This document shows positions 8,346-16,975 of a stretch of 64,000 nucleotides of DNA, in pieces. The translations under genes and the position numbers were made by a program. How positions within the stretch are numbered: the stretch's first letter is position 1; every line of letters starts with the position of its first letter. Below the pieces are notes generated by a model. The model did no database searches. It worked only from the letters and a program-made list of their open reading frames with translations, and was not told where the DNA came from. The stretch covers positions 124,001-188,000 of the forward strand of contig CP060237.1 in NCBI GenBank assembly GCA_023898745.1. The letters run 5' to 3'. This DNA comes from Alphaproteobacteria bacterium. GTDB lineage: Bacteria > Pseudomonadota > Alphaproteobacteria > G02398745 > G023898745.

Positions 8346-8655
8346 GCTTAAGCAACAAAAAAATTTCACCCAAATCAAAAAACAAGGGCTTTTCTTCAGG
8401 AAGAAAGGGCTTGTTCTTAGATACTTCAAAACAGATCAAGATTGTATTAACTGGGCAGTTTCAGCTAGTAAGTATGCTTATAAAAAAGCTGTAGATAGAA
8501 ATTTAGCCAAACGACGTCTGAAAGAAATATTGCGACAAAATCCACCTAGAATTTATGGAAATTATCTTTTATCCGTCACACCTTCCACCAATCAAACAGA
8601 TTTTAAAGAGTTAACGCATGATTATCTCACACTATTGTCAAAAATTCCTCATTAG
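8287..8655 (+). CDS. rnpA: Ribonuclease P protein component
   Basis: This is the protein subunit of RNase P, which helps the catalytic RNA cut tRNA 5' leaders. The family core is visible: KLKQQKNFTQIKKQGLFFRK, then VSASKYAYKKAVDRNLAKRR with the RNR-like motif (RNLAKRRLKE). The frame opens inside rpmH. ATG at 8287 or 8305 would overlap rpmH by 41-59 bases, and a CTG at 8338 would give a start close to the conserved KL. The true start is therefore uncertain. Its 3' end overlaps yidD by 38 bases. Confidence 0.88.
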   Translation: MVEKSSMQDVHVAESSCLHKLKQQKNFTQIKKQGLFFRKKGLVLRYFKTDQDCINWAVSASKYAYKKAVDRNLAKRRLKEILRQNPPRIYGNYLLSVTPSTNQTDFKELTHDYLTLLSKIPH

Positions 8656-8872
8656 TTTGATACGGGGATATCAATGGGCCGCGCCTTATGTTGGGATTGA
8701 TAACTGTTGTTTATTTGAACTATCTTGCTCACGTTATGCAATTGCAGCTTTAGAGCAAAAGGGCTGTATTAAAGGCATGGGGCTTATTATATTAAGACTT
8801 TTAGCATGCCAAACGTTTGTGAAAGTTCCATGGTTTGGATATGTTGAAACTGTGTCTGAGCAAAACAAATGA
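8618..8872 (+). CDS. yidD: Membrane protein insertion efficiency factor YidD
   Basis: This 84-residue protein matches the YidD family: LIRGYQWAAPYVG and then CLFELSCSRYAIAALEQKG, the Cys-rich P-S-C-S-x-Y-A core (here ELSCSRYA). YidD helps YidC-dependent membrane insertion. It follows rpmH and rnpA as usual, overlapping rnpA. The normally adjacent yidC is absent; an outer-membrane-type gene follows instead. Confidence 0.92.
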   Translation: MIISHYCQKFLISLIRGYQWAAPYVGIDNCCLFELSCSRYAIAALEQKGCIKGMGLIILRLLACQTFVKVPWFGYVETVSEQNK

Positions 8873-8946
8873 AAAAAAATAAGATTAGGTTGTTTTTTTT
8901 CATATTAATCTCTAATAATGTAATATAGATTTTTAAACTTAATGAA

Positions 8947-9909
8947 ATGTTATTATTCTTGAACGCTGGATTCACTGCAGGTGTTACGGTGACAGGCGCA
9001 AACTTTACGAAACTTGCTGGTGGAAAAACTGAAGAAAAAGCTTCAGCAGCTGCAAGATGGATGATGCAAAATAAAAAAGAGATTCAAGAAAAAGTACGTG
9101 ATCTACGCAAACAGTTTACAACAGGACTTACAACAGAAGAGCAAACAGTTCTATCGCGACTGGAGACGGCTGAAGAAACCTATGGGCCTGGCTTTGACGA
9201 AACTAAATTTAAAAGCGGCTCACTTGGAGGCGATGTAACATTAGCGGGCGCTTATGACACCCTGAAGGGGAAGCGGGCTGATTTCATGTCTAAACTAACT
9301 GACGCTACAAAAGAGGTGCAAGAAAAGAGGAAAGACGGCAACGATGCTTTTGAAGAAGGAAAAAAAGACAATCTTTGGTCCGATAACGAAGAAATGCAAG
9401 ACGTTGTTAGTAAATATGCAACTCCAGGCATATCTGGGCAAGTTGATTTAGGTTATAACTTTAAAGTTGGACAAAATACATATCTTCATGTTGTTGGATC
9501 GGTTGGTAAAACATTCAAACAACAAAGCGTCGTGTTTAAGCCTGGGTATTTTGGTCAAATCGCTATTGAGCCAACATTCATGATTGCAAAATCATTTGGT
9601 GCGCTTTTACTAGTTGGTTTGAAGATTACACGCAATTCATATGACTTAGACACCGATGACTATAAAGATATTAAGTCTTTGAAGTCCGCACCTCTTGGTT
9701 GTGGTATCGTTTATATGATTAGCGATAATATCCGCGGACACTTGAAATATTTCTATAACTACACTTGGGGTGGTGAAAAATTAGATAAAGACAAAACTTA
9801 CTCTAGCGCCGATGAAGAAAAAGAAGCTCGTGAGAAAAATCAAATGTACTACGCAGCACAATCCTACCGTTCTCACAACATTGCAGCTGGTTTGACTTGG
9901 TTGTTCTAA
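8947..9909 (+). CDS. Outer-membrane beta-barrel-type protein
   Basis: A 320-residue protein that looks like a small surface barrel or porin-like protein. It has a very short hydrophobic leader (MLLFLNAGFTA), then a charged helical region to about residue 160. Alternating beta strands run from about residue 168 (ISGQVDLGYNFKVGQNTYL, then VVGSVGKTF) to a terminal aromatic strand (NIAAGLTWLF). C-terminal Phe is the usual BAM-complex recognition residue. The in-frame stop upstream allows extension only to an ATT codon at 8929, giving IFKLNE before the ATG. No strong ribosome-binding site is seen. A terminator follows. Confidence 0.7.
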   Translation: MLLFLNAGFTAGVTVTGANFTKLAGGKTEEKASAAARWMMQNKKEIQEKVRDLRKQFTTGLTTEEQTVLSRLETAEETYGPGFDETKFKSGSLGGDVTLAGAYDTLKGKRADFMSKLTDATKEVQEKRKDGNDAFEEGKKDNLWSDNEEMQDVVSKYATPGISGQVDLGYNFKVGQNTYLHVVGSVGKTFKQQSVVFKPGYFGQIAIEPTFMIAKSFGALLLVGLKITRNSYDLDTDDYKDIKSLKSAPLGCGIVYMISDNIRGHLKYFYNYTWGGEKLDKDKTYSSADEEKEAREKNQMYYAAQSYRSHNIAAGLTWLF

Positions 9910-9926
9910 ACCACTTTTCTTGAATT

Positions 9927-9961
9927 ACCTCACTCTTCTTCTCCTTGAGGTGATTTTTTTT
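9927..9961 (+). terminator. Rho-independent terminator
   Basis: ACCTCA pairs with TGAGGT across a 13-base loop and is followed directly by GA and a run of eight T. It sits 17 bases after the stop of the outer-membrane-type gene. Confidence 0.75.
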
Positions 9962-9978
9962 ATCATTACACAATGAAT

Positions 9979-10013
9979 CGTCACCACGAGGCGCGGAGCG
10001 CCGTGGTGATCCT
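9979..10013. repeat. Dispersed palindromic element, half copy
   Basis: CGTCACCACGAGGCGCGGAG followed by CGCCGTGGTGATCC forms one self-complementary arm of the dispersed element. Confidence 0.75.
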
Positions 10014-10062
10014 GTTTATACTCTAGGTGATCACATCACCTACGTTATACCTATGGCACGCT

Positions 10063-10150
10063 CGTCATGACGAGATTTTCGTAAGAAAGTCAAAGTCATC
10101 CATTATTTTCTGGATCACCACGCCTTGCTACGCAAGACTCGTGATGACGG
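10063..10150. repeat. Dispersed palindromic element, full copy
   Basis: It has the left arm GTCATGACGAGATTTTCG and the right arm GGATCACCACGCC with CTCGTGATGACGG. Together with the half copy before it, the element fills most of the roughly 310-base gap before the SulP gene. Nothing else is visible there apart from the terminator. Confidence 0.8.
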
Positions 10151-10221
10151 ACTTGCAAATACGCTTGGTGAAGCCAAAGATCCCATGCTAACATTTTTAT
10201 ATATCGCCCAACAAAAGTTCT

Positions 10222-11850
10222 GTGTTTCCAAACATTTTCAAAGGTTATTCAAGAGAAGAAGCTGCACAGGATATTATTGCATCTGTCACGGTCGGGCTTA
10301 TCGCCTTTCCTTTGGCGCTCTCAATTTCAACAGCGACAGGACTTCCGCCTCAAGCAGGGCTAGTGGCTACAATTATTGGTGGCATTCTTGCGGCCATTCT
10401 GGGGGGTACGCGTTTTGTTGTCAGCGGCCCAAATACAATTTTCTTTTTTACAATCATTGAAGCCTTTAATACAGTTGGTTTCGAGGGACTTCTGTTAGCC
10501 ACCTTCATCATGGGATTAATCTTAATAGGTGCAGGCTTTGCAAAACTCGGCTTTATTATTGATTACGTTCCCTACTCTGTTACTCTAGGGTTTATGTCAG
10601 GCCTATCTGTCGTGATCATCTCCATGGTTTTAAAAGAATGTTTGGGCCTCACACAACCCCTTGCACATGGAAATTTGATCATACAAAGTTGGACGCTGTA
10701 TTTCACAAATTTTTGGAATACGAATATTTTCTCATTCCTAATGTCTGTCATCGTTATTACATCATTACGCTACTACAAAGGATCTAGGTATCCTGTGTTT
10801 ATTGGCGCAATACTCGCAACAACACTTATTGCTATGATTTTTAGACTTCCAGTCGAAACTATTGGATCACGTTACGCTGACTTTTCAACAATTTTTTCAC
10901 GAGCACGCATTCCGAATCTACTCTCTATTAACTTATTTGTAGAGTCGCTACCATATGCTCTCACTATGACAGCGGTTGCCGTTATCAACAGCCTTCTGAA
11001 CGCAACAGTTGTGCATGATAAAACGAACACCCCCGTCAATCCAAATCAAGAGCTCATTGCGCAGGGCGCAGCCAATGTAGCTTCTGCATGTTTTGGAGGA
11101 TTGCCTGTAAGCGCAACATTATCTAGAACGCTTGTCAATATTGAGCAAGGCGCAAAAACATCTTTATCTTCACTATTTCAGGCGATCTTTGTTTGGGTAT
11201 TGCTTTTATTTTCCCTGCCGCTCCTAAAAAAAATCCCCTTGGCATGCCTCAATGCCGTTCTATTATCCATTGCCTTTGATATTCTTGAACCCAAAAAACT
11301 ATGGGAACAAATCAAACTTCCTCATGGCGAATCTGTTGTATGTATGACCACATTTTTCTTAACCATCTTTGTAAACAATGGTGTAGCTATTTTGGTTGGA
11401 ACAATGATCGCAGCATTCTTGTTTATTCATAAGATGAGTCATATGACGAATGTTCAATCTGAATCAACATTTAGTGATATTCATGAAGGCATTAAAGTGT
11501 ACCACATAGACGGCCCCTTCTTTTTTGGGGCATCAAGTCGCTTAAAAGTCTTGCTTGAAGAAGATAAGATTACAGATAAGGTGATTGTTTTCGATTTAAA
11601 AAATATGCCGCTCATCGATTCAACAGGCAGTGTATTGTTAACAAAGATCATTAAAGAAAATAAAGATACGGAATTTATTATGATCAATGTTAATGAGGAA
11701 ATTCAAGCATTCTTTCAACATATCGGTTTATCAAAAAAGCGTCACTATAGCGTAACAAATAATTTGGAAGAAGCGATTAAAATTGCAAAACAGATTATCA
11801 AAGAAAAGAAAAAAGAGGAAAAAACGAACCATGAAACAACTGAAACGTAA
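10222..11850 (+). CDS. SulP-family anion transporter with STAS domain
   Basis: A 542-residue SLC26/SulP permease for sulfate, bicarbonate or dicarboxylate-type anions. The N-terminal signature is DIIASVTVGLIAFPLALSIS followed by GLPPQAGLVATIIGG and VVSGPNT. About 10-12 hydrophobic segments run to residue 400. A C-terminal STAS domain (residues about 415-530) has VIVFDLKNMPLIDSTGS, the conserved DSTG phosphorylation-like loop. The start appears to be GTG at 10222 (MFPNIFKGYSREEA), with no strong ribosome-binding site. The substrate cannot be decided from sequence. Confidence 0.9.
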   Translation: MFPNIFKGYSREEAAQDIIASVTVGLIAFPLALSISTATGLPPQAGLVATIIGGILAAILGGTRFVVSGPNTIFFFTIIEAFNTVGFEGLLLATFIMGLILIGAGFAKLGFIIDYVPYSVTLGFMSGLSVVIISMVLKECLGLTQPLAHGNLIIQSWTLYFTNFWNTNIFSFLMSVIVITSLRYYKGSRYPVFIGAILATTLIAMIFRLPVETIGSRYADFSTIFSRARIPNLLSINLFVESLPYALTMTAVAVINSLLNATVVHDKTNTPVNPNQELIAQGAANVASACFGGLPVSATLSRTLVNIEQGAKTSLSSLFQAIFVWVLLLFSLPLLKKIPLACLNAVLLSIAFDILEPKKLWEQIKLPHGESVVCMTTFFLTIFVNNGVAILVGTMIAAFLFIHKMSHMTNVQSESTFSDIHEGIKVYHIDGPFFFGASSRLKVLLEEDKITDKVIVFDLKNMPLIDSTGSVLLTKIIKENKDTEFIMINVNEEIQAFFQHIGLSKKRHYSVTNNLEEAIKIAKQIIKEKKKEEKTNHETTET

Positions 11851-12124
11851 TCTAGAATCAGCATCTGAAATGCAGAAAAAAAACTATAATATAGTTGAAG
11901 ACTCGAGCGATAAGGAGATCACAATCAAAATGTCTAAAACAACACTTTTCTTTGTCATTATTATGCAATTTGTAATTGTGAGCTTATTTTTTATGCTTGG
12001 ATTTGTTCTAGCATGGAGCTACGGAACTCAAACAACCCCTTCTTCTTTTGCAAAACCGCTTCATGAACATCACAACACACAAATTCTCCAAGATGTTGAA
12101 AATTTATCCAAACCTAAATCATGA
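11831..12124 (+). CDS. Small single-pass membrane protein (hypothetical)
   Basis: This 97-residue protein was not recognised. A charged cytoplasmic-looking N-terminus is followed by one transmembrane helix (TLFFVIIMQFVIVSLFFMLG) and a short tail. ATG at 11831 is preferred over the longer frame from 11783, because it follows an AGAGGA ribosome-binding site and the extra N-terminus would be a run of Lys/Arg read from inside the SulP gene. It overlaps SulP by 20 bases and its stop overlaps the tsaE start (ATGA), so the three are probably one operon. Confidence 0.6.
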   Translation: MKQLKRNLESASEMQKKNYNIVEDSSDKEITIKMSKTTLFFVIIMQFVIVSLFFMLGFVLAWSYGTQTTPSSFAKPLHEHHNTQILQDVENLSKPKS

Positions 12125-12516
12125 CATTATACAAGTTAGACGAACTGCAAACACTTGCAAGAAAAATGGCAAAACAAACCTCAGTTCCTTATGCGCTAGG
12201 ACTAGAAGGAGATTTAGGAGCTGGAAAAACGACCTTTGCTCAAGCGTTTATTAAGCATTTTGATCCAACTGCCACAGTAACAAGCCCTACCTTCCCTATT
12301 GCCCAATATTATGACAATGGACGCATTGCGCACTATGACTTATATCGCCTGAAATCACCTGACGAACTTCTTGACCTTGATATATTCGAAGATCTTCACA
12401 CTAAAATTTGTTTAATCGAATGGCCAGGCATATTAAATGAAGTGCTAGATCATCCAATTCCTGTAATGCATATTTCTGTTGAGGATGAGGAAAAGCGAAG
12501 GGTGCGGTTTGATTAA
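12121..12516 (+). CDS. tsaE: tRNA threonylcarbamoyladenosine biosynthesis ATPase TsaE
   Basis: A 131-residue TsaE (YjeE) protein, the ATPase that works with TsaB and TsaD to make t6A37 in ANN-decoding tRNAs. Visible motifs are Walker A GDLGAGKTTFAQAF, TSPTFPIAQYY with the conserved T-S-P-T-F, HYDLYRLKSPDELLDL and LIEWPG. The start overlaps the upstream membrane-protein gene by four bases. The length is slightly short but complete for the family. Confidence 0.93.
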   Translation: MTLYKLDELQTLARKMAKQTSVPYALGLEGDLGAGKTTFAQAFIKHFDPTATVTSPTFPIAQYYDNGRIAHYDLYRLKSPDELLDLDIFEDLHTKICLIEWPGILNEVLDHPIPVMHISVEDEEKRRVRFD

Positions 12517-12519
12517 TGG

Positions 12520-12640
12520 CGCAAACAAACCGTCCTGCCTTCGCTCTTCGAGCTTTGGCGCGGAATCCGCTTCGCATGCTTCGACTCGATAAATCTCGTA
12601 GTAACTTAAATTTTACCTACAGCAAAATTTGCGAAGACAG
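12520..12640. repeat. Second palindromic repeat type (AAATTTT...AAAATTT)
   Basis: The palindrome AAATTTTACCTACAGCAAAA (then TTT) at 12608-12630, followed by GCGAAGA, is closely matched at 52367-52398. The preceding GC-rich part (CCTTCG, CGCTTCGCATGC) is weakly shared. It fills the gap between tsaE and the rhomboid gene. Confidence 0.5.
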
Positions 12641-12697
12641 ATTAGTTGAATCTTAATCTTTTTTTGTGCTCTGATAAACAAAAACCCCTCACCTTCA

Positions 12698-13219
12698 ATG
12701 ATGACAAAAATTTTAACACTCATTTTATGGTGTGTTTTCGGTATTGAATTATATTTGAGCGAAGGATTATCGCCGTCTACCAATGTATTGCTTTCCATGG
12801 GAGCTCTTCAAGGAGCTAGTTTTTCTTATGAAAAATTATTATACGCTGGATTTTTGCATGCACATTTTTTGCATATTTTTTTCAATACATGGGCATTATC
12901 CTCTATAGGTTCAATTGTTGAGCGATATGATGGTCCTATCAAAATGATATTTATTTTCTTATGTGGCGTTATCGGTGGTTCAAGCTTATCGCTCTTTTTT
13001 CAGACAAACCCTTATGTTATATCCGTTGGCGCCTCATCTGGCATTATGGCCCTTTTAATGAATTTGTTTATTATTGGAATCAAACAAAACAACACTTGGC
13101 TATTAAAACAGCTTCTGTTTACTATTATTATCGCTCTTGTTCCTGTCATCCCTGGAATAGATTATTCCGGCCATTTAGGTGGCGCAATTGTTGGAATTAT
13201 TTTAGGAATTGCGCTTTAA
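12698..13219 (+). CDS. Rhomboid-family intramembrane serine protease
   Basis: A 173-residue minimal six-helix rhomboid. The family's landmarks are all present: HAHFLHIFFNTWAL (H-x3-N in helix 2), GASSGIMALL with the catalytic Ser (G-x-S-x-G) and SGHLGGAIVG with the catalytic His. It would cleave single-pass membrane substrates within the inner membrane. Two adjacent ATGs, 12698 and 12701, could start it. Its 3' end overlaps the convergent exported-kinase gene by 18 bases. Confidence 0.9.
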   Translation: MMTKILTLILWCVFGIELYLSEGLSPSTNVLLSMGALQGASFSYEKLLYAGFLHAHFLHIFFNTWALSSIGSIVERYDGPIKMIFIFLCGVIGGSSLSLFFQTNPYVISVGASSGIMALLMNLFIIGIKQNNTWLLKQLLFTIIIALVPVIPGIDYSGHLGGAIVGIILGIAL

Positions 13220-14497
13220 GTTTTTCTCTAGTTTTTCTAACTCTTGGTACAGATTTAATTTCACATCCAATCGATAATACAAAGAAAATAAATACTCAAA
13301 TGTTCGTAGAAGCTGCAAAGATCTTAGAGGACCCCTCGCATTATCAGGCATATTTTCTCTTATATGTTCTTCAAAGGCAATTTTATCTTCTTTATAAGAT
13401 GATGACAAAACTTTGTTTTTAGAAATTGGATGCATAAATGCTGTAAATAATCTCCATAAATATCTCAACGTTTCTTCATTAGCTAAATCTTCGTCGGTTG
13501 AGCCGAAAGACTTAAAAAACTGTCTTATAGTTTCTTTATTGTTTGCAAAACTTTTTGCACAATTTTCTGGCCATGCTTGAGACCATCGATCGGGAGTTTC
13601 AACTTTTAAAAATTCAACTAACGCTTTGGATTGCTCTTTCGTTAGTATCCGCAGACCGCCACAATCAATAACCTGTAGCGCAAGTTTGTCTTTTTTTCGC
13701 ATAATTAATAAATTGCCAGGACTAAAATCTGAATAGAAATAACCATTTTTTATGGTTTTAATAAAAAATTTAAAAATGAGTCTGAAAATTTCTGATCGCT
13801 CTTTTTCTGTCGCATTCTCTGTTAGCATAAACTGAGGTAACGTTTTGCCTTCCATATATTCTAATGCAATCCACTTTCTACCATCCGAAATTAAAGGTTT
13901 TGATACTTGAATATCAGGGTCTTTTTTAAAAATCTCCCACAAAATTTGTGCACTCTTAAACTCCTCATTTAAATCATATTCTTTATAAAAATCTTCGTTA
14001 ATCTCACAAATTAATTCCTTGCTATTTACCAATCCGGAACGATTCTTGCAAAATGAAATAAATCGCTCAATAAATCCTGCCACAAACTCATGATTTTTCT
14101 CTGTCTCAGGCACATATACCTTTATAACAGCTTTTTTTCCATCTTTGCGTTTGGCTAAAAAAATATTTGTCACAGATCCAGCAGCCATCGCTGTGTGTGA
14201 TAATTCTTCAAAATATGCTTTGATATTTGGCACAAAATCCTCTGGGATTTCTTGTTTTTCTCCGCCAAGATGACTGCAAAATCTATCTACTTGTATCCAG
14301 TAATCTTGATGTTCCATTTTTATATCAAGAATAATAAGTGCTTGAAACATTTTTGCTAAAGCGCCTTTTTGACTTGTATCCCACAAATCACACAAGTCTT
14401 CAGGCTTTTTATGCGTTGATATGCGAAATATCTGATAAAGAGATGTCCCAGCTCTTTTAATATCAGATGCCCAACTTGCTGTTAAAAAAAATAACAT
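13202..14497 (-). CDS. Exported ABC1/UbiB-like atypical kinase-fold protein
   Basis: A 431-residue protein with the ABC1 (UbiB/ADCK) kinase plan. Residues 105-108 AAGS followed by VTNIFLAKRKDGKKAVIKVY (Ala-rich loop and catalytic Lys about 126) match the ABC1 A-A-A-S pattern. Residues 253-262 YFYSDFSPGN match H-A-D-x-H-P-G-N, and VIDCGG replaces DFG. Its N-terminus is a short hydrophobic leader, MLFFLTASWAS, unlike cytoplasmic or membrane UbiB proteins, so it may act outside the cytoplasm. No ubiquinone genes are nearby. The role is unknown; an exported or effector kinase is an inference. Confidence 0.7.
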   Translation of the reverse strand: MLFFLTASWASDIKRAGTSLYQIFRISTHKKPEDLCDLWDTSQKGALAKMFQALIILDIKMEHQDYWIQVDRFCSHLGGEKQEIPEDFVPNIKAYFEELSHTAMAAGSVTNIFLAKRKDGKKAVIKVYVPETEKNHEFVAGFIERFISFCKNRSGLVNSKELICEINEDFYKEYDLNEEFKSAQILWEIFKKDPDIQVSKPLISDGRKWIALEYMEGKTLPQFMLTENATEKERSEIFRLIFKFFIKTIKNGYFYSDFSPGNLLIMRKKDKLALQVIDCGGLRILTKEQSKALVEFLKVETPDRWSQAWPENCAKSFANNKETIRQFFKSFGSTDEDLANEETLRYLWRLFTAFMHPISKNKVLSSSYKEDKIAFEEHIRENMPDNARGPLRSLQLLRTFEYLFSLYYRLDVKLNLYQELEKLEKNLKRNS

Positions 14498-14662
14498 ATA
14501 ACTCAGAAATTGAACAATATTCTGCTTTTATTATAATAACTAAAAATATGTAAATTATTATAAAATTAAAGTATTTTATAATAAAAAAAGTATCTCATTG
14601 AAATTATTGAGATTTTCGTTATAATGTATCAAAATAAGACAGTAATTGTCACGCGGCGCGTT

Positions 14663-14748
14663 CGTCATCACGAGAAGCGCAGCGACGTGGTAATCCATAG
14701 CAACCTTGGATGGCCACACCCCGGATAAATCCGGGACTCGCCATGACG
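14663..14748. repeat. Dispersed palindromic element, full copy
   Basis: CGTCATCACGAGAAGCGCAG and GACGTGGTAATCCAT form one arm; GATGGCCACACC and ACTCGCCATGACGG form the other. It lies in the roughly 280-base gap before serS. Confidence 0.8.
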
Positions 14749-14777
14749 GTCCGCGCTAAACCAAGGAACATTTTATA

Positions 14778-16016
14778 ATGATTGATCTTAAGCTCTTAAA
14801 ACAAAACATCGATGCAACAAAAAAACGTCTTCCAAAATTCAGCAAAGAACTCGATCAAATGCTAGCACTTGATGAACAACTTCGCGCAGAAAAAACCAAA
14901 CTTGAAGACCTGCTTAGACAAAAAAATGAAATTGCCAATCAAATTCCCGCGGCAACAGACAGGCAACCACTTATCCAAAAAGGCGAGCAAGTGAAAACAA
15001 AAATTCAAGAACAAGAAGGTATTGTAGGTATAATTGCGAAGAATTTATTGGATATAGCAATTATGTGCCCTAATATCCCTCAAGATGATGTGCCAATGGG
15101 CATAGATGAAAATGATAATGTTGAGGTTAAAAAATGGGGCAAGATCAAAGCCTTAGATTTCAAACCAAAAGAACATTTTGATTTAGTGCCTGAGCTGATG
15201 GATTTTGAATCTGCTAGTCTTATTTCAGGCGCAAGATTTGTATTTCTGAAAAAAGAATTAGCGCTATTGCACCGCGCACTTAAAAATTTCATGCTGGATA
15301 TTCTTACGCAGAAGTTTGGATATACAGAAATGGATGTTCCTTTGCTTGTGTTAGAAAAAAGTATGTTTGGCACAGGGCAATTGCCAAAATTAAAAGATGA
15401 TTTGTTTCAAACAACCGGTGAACATATGCTAATCCCCACTGCTGAAGTTTCTTTAACAAACTATGTGCGTGAAAAGATCCTGAAAAAAGAAGATCTTCCA
15501 ATGCGCCTTACAGCCGCAACACCTTGCTTTAGAAAAGAAGCGGGTGCTGCAGGCAAGGACACACGCGGCCTCATTCGTCAGCACCAATTTTACAAAGTTG
15601 AAATGGTAAGCATCGTGAATCCTGAAGATTCAAATGCAGAGTTAGAACGCATGCTTGGCTGTGCTGAAACTATCTTGCAACAACTCAATATACCTTATCG
15701 TGTCATATTATTGTGCACAGGTGATATGGGCTTTGCATCCAGCAAAACATACGACATTGAAGTATGGCTACCTGGACAAGATCGTTACCGTGAGATCTCT
15801 AGTTGCTCGAACTGTCAAGACTTTCAAGCACGCCGCATGAAAACACGCATTAAAGAAGACAAAGGCACTGTTTTAGCACATACTTTGAACGGATCAGGTC
15901 TTGCAGTGGGGCGAACGCTTCTTGCTGTTCTAGAAAACTATCAAACAGCTGATGGATCTATTGAGATTCCTGAGGTGTTGTTGCCATATATGAACGGTGT
16001 GACAAAAATTGGATGA
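14778..16016 (+). CDS. serS: Seryl-tRNA synthetase
   Basis: A 412-residue class II synthetase charging tRNA-Ser. The N-terminal helical arm (residues about 20-100) is rich in Lys/Glu/Gln. Motif 2 reads CFRKEAGAAGKDTRGLIRQH followed by QFYKVEMV, and motif 3 reads LNGSGLAVGRTLLAVLENYQ. The serine-binding region contains TAEVSLTNY. The length is slightly below the usual 420-430. Its stop overlaps the mltG start (GGATGATC), so serS, mltG and gmk form an operon. Confidence 0.97.
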   Translation: MIDLKLLKQNIDATKKRLPKFSKELDQMLALDEQLRAEKTKLEDLLRQKNEIANQIPAATDRQPLIQKGEQVKTKIQEQEGIVGIIAKNLLDIAIMCPNIPQDDVPMGIDENDNVEVKKWGKIKALDFKPKEHFDLVPELMDFESASLISGARFVFLKKELALLHRALKNFMLDILTQKFGYTEMDVPLLVLEKSMFGTGQLPKLKDDLFQTTGEHMLIPTAEVSLTNYVREKILKKEDLPMRLTAATPCFRKEAGAAGKDTRGLIRQHQFYKVEMVSIVNPEDSNAELERMLGCAETILQQLNIPYRVILLCTGDMGFASSKTYDIEVWLPGQDRYREISSCSNCQDFQARRMKTRIKEDKGTVLAHTLNGSGLAVGRTLLAVLENYQTADGSIEIPEVLLPYMNGVTKIG

Positions 16017-16975
16017 TCAAAAAGCTCAGTTTTATTTATCTATGTTATCTTTGTATTTTTTATCTACAACCCTATCCCAATTTAACGTTAGACATTCCTA
16101 AACGAACCTCTTTATGGAATATCGACCGAATACTTTATAAAAATAACCTAACGCCACATAGAGGCACATTTGCAGCATATGCCATTGCAACAGGTCAGCG
16201 CCGCAAAATAAAACATGGAGAATATAAGTTTTGCACCCGCTTTATTCCACATATAACGCATAAACTTGTGAATGAAGATGTTGTATTATATAAAATCACA
16301 TTTCCTGAAGGTTCAACTGTGAGTGAGATAATAGATGCATTAAATAAAGATCTGATTTTAAGCGGAGAAAAACTTCGTCATAGCGAAACCCTAAAGGGGC
16401 TGTGGCTATCTCAGAAAACTGAAATGGATGACCACAGCGCTAGCACGCCTCGCCATGACGTGTCTATACCAGAGGGTTCACTATTTCCATCAACTTATGT
16501 ATACCCAAAAAATACCTCTCGACAAGATATCCTTAAAAAAATGCAGGCCAAAATGAAGCAAAAACTTCAAGACTATCAACATCCTAAACTAACTCAAAAA
16601 GAATTTTTAATCCTAGCGTCCTTAGTCGAAAAAGAAACACATTTAGACCATGAACGCCCCCTCGTTGCCTCAATTTTTCTTAAGCGCTTTCTTAAAGGAA
16701 TGCCATTGCAAGCTGATCCAAGTATCATTTATGGCCTTAACCTCAAAAAACTTACGCGAGGTGATTTTAACAAAAAAACGCCCTATAATACCTATATGTA
16801 TAAAGGGATGCCGCCCACCCCTATTTGTTGCCCAGGAGAAAAATCCTTACAAGCTGTAAAAGAGGCGGTTGAAACAACACCCTATCTTTACTTTGTTTTA
16901 GGAAAAGATGGGCATATTTTTAGCAAAACATTTGAAGAGCACAAGCGCCATGTCAGAAACTATAAAAACAGATAA
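16013..16975 (+). CDS. mltG: Endolytic murein transglycosylase MltG (YceG-like)
   Basis: A 320-residue inner-membrane lytic transglycosylase that cuts nascent peptidoglycan. A single N-terminal membrane anchor (LSFIYLCYLCIFYL) is followed by a LysM-like region with TFPEGSTVSEIIDAL. The catalytic part has LASLVEKETHL (catalytic Glu in the E-K-E-T motif), ERPLVASIFLKR, MPLQADPSIIYGL and the terminal YNTYMYKGMPPTPICCPG. Between LSGEKLRHSE and IPEGSLFPSTY about 22-25 extra residues are encoded by an in-frame copy of the palindromic element. The gene overlaps both neighbours. Confidence 0.93.
   Translation: MIKKLSFIYLCYLCIFYLQPYPNLTLDIPKRTSLWNIDRILYKNNLTPHRGTFAAYAIATGQRRKIKHGEYKFCTRFIPHITHKLVNEDVVLYKITFPEGSTVSEIIDALNKDLILSGEKLRHSETLKGLWLSQKTEMDDHSASTPRHDVSIPEGSLFPSTYVYPKNTSRQDILKKMQAKMKQKLQDYQHPKLTQKEFLILASLVEKETHLDHERPLVASIFLKRFLKGMPLQADPSIIYGLNLKKLTRGDFNKKTPYNTYMYKGMPPTPICCPGEKSLQAVKEAVETTPYLYFVLGKDGHIFSKTFEEHKRHVRNYKNR
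16396..16460. repeat. Dispersed palindromic element inserted in frame in mltG
   Basis: GGGGCTGTGGCTATC and GGATGACCACAGCGC with CCTCGCCATGACG match the two arms seen between genes elsewhere. The reading frame stays open throughout. Confidence 0.7.

Noticed and set aside
8178..8429. 83-codon minus-strand ORF across rpmH and rnpA.
   Set aside because: It lies antisense to two conserved genes and has no family resemblance.
10125..10460. ORF of 111 codons overlapping the SulP gene in another frame.
   Set aside because: It begins inside a palindromic element and overlaps the well-conserved SulP N-terminus; no recognisable protein.
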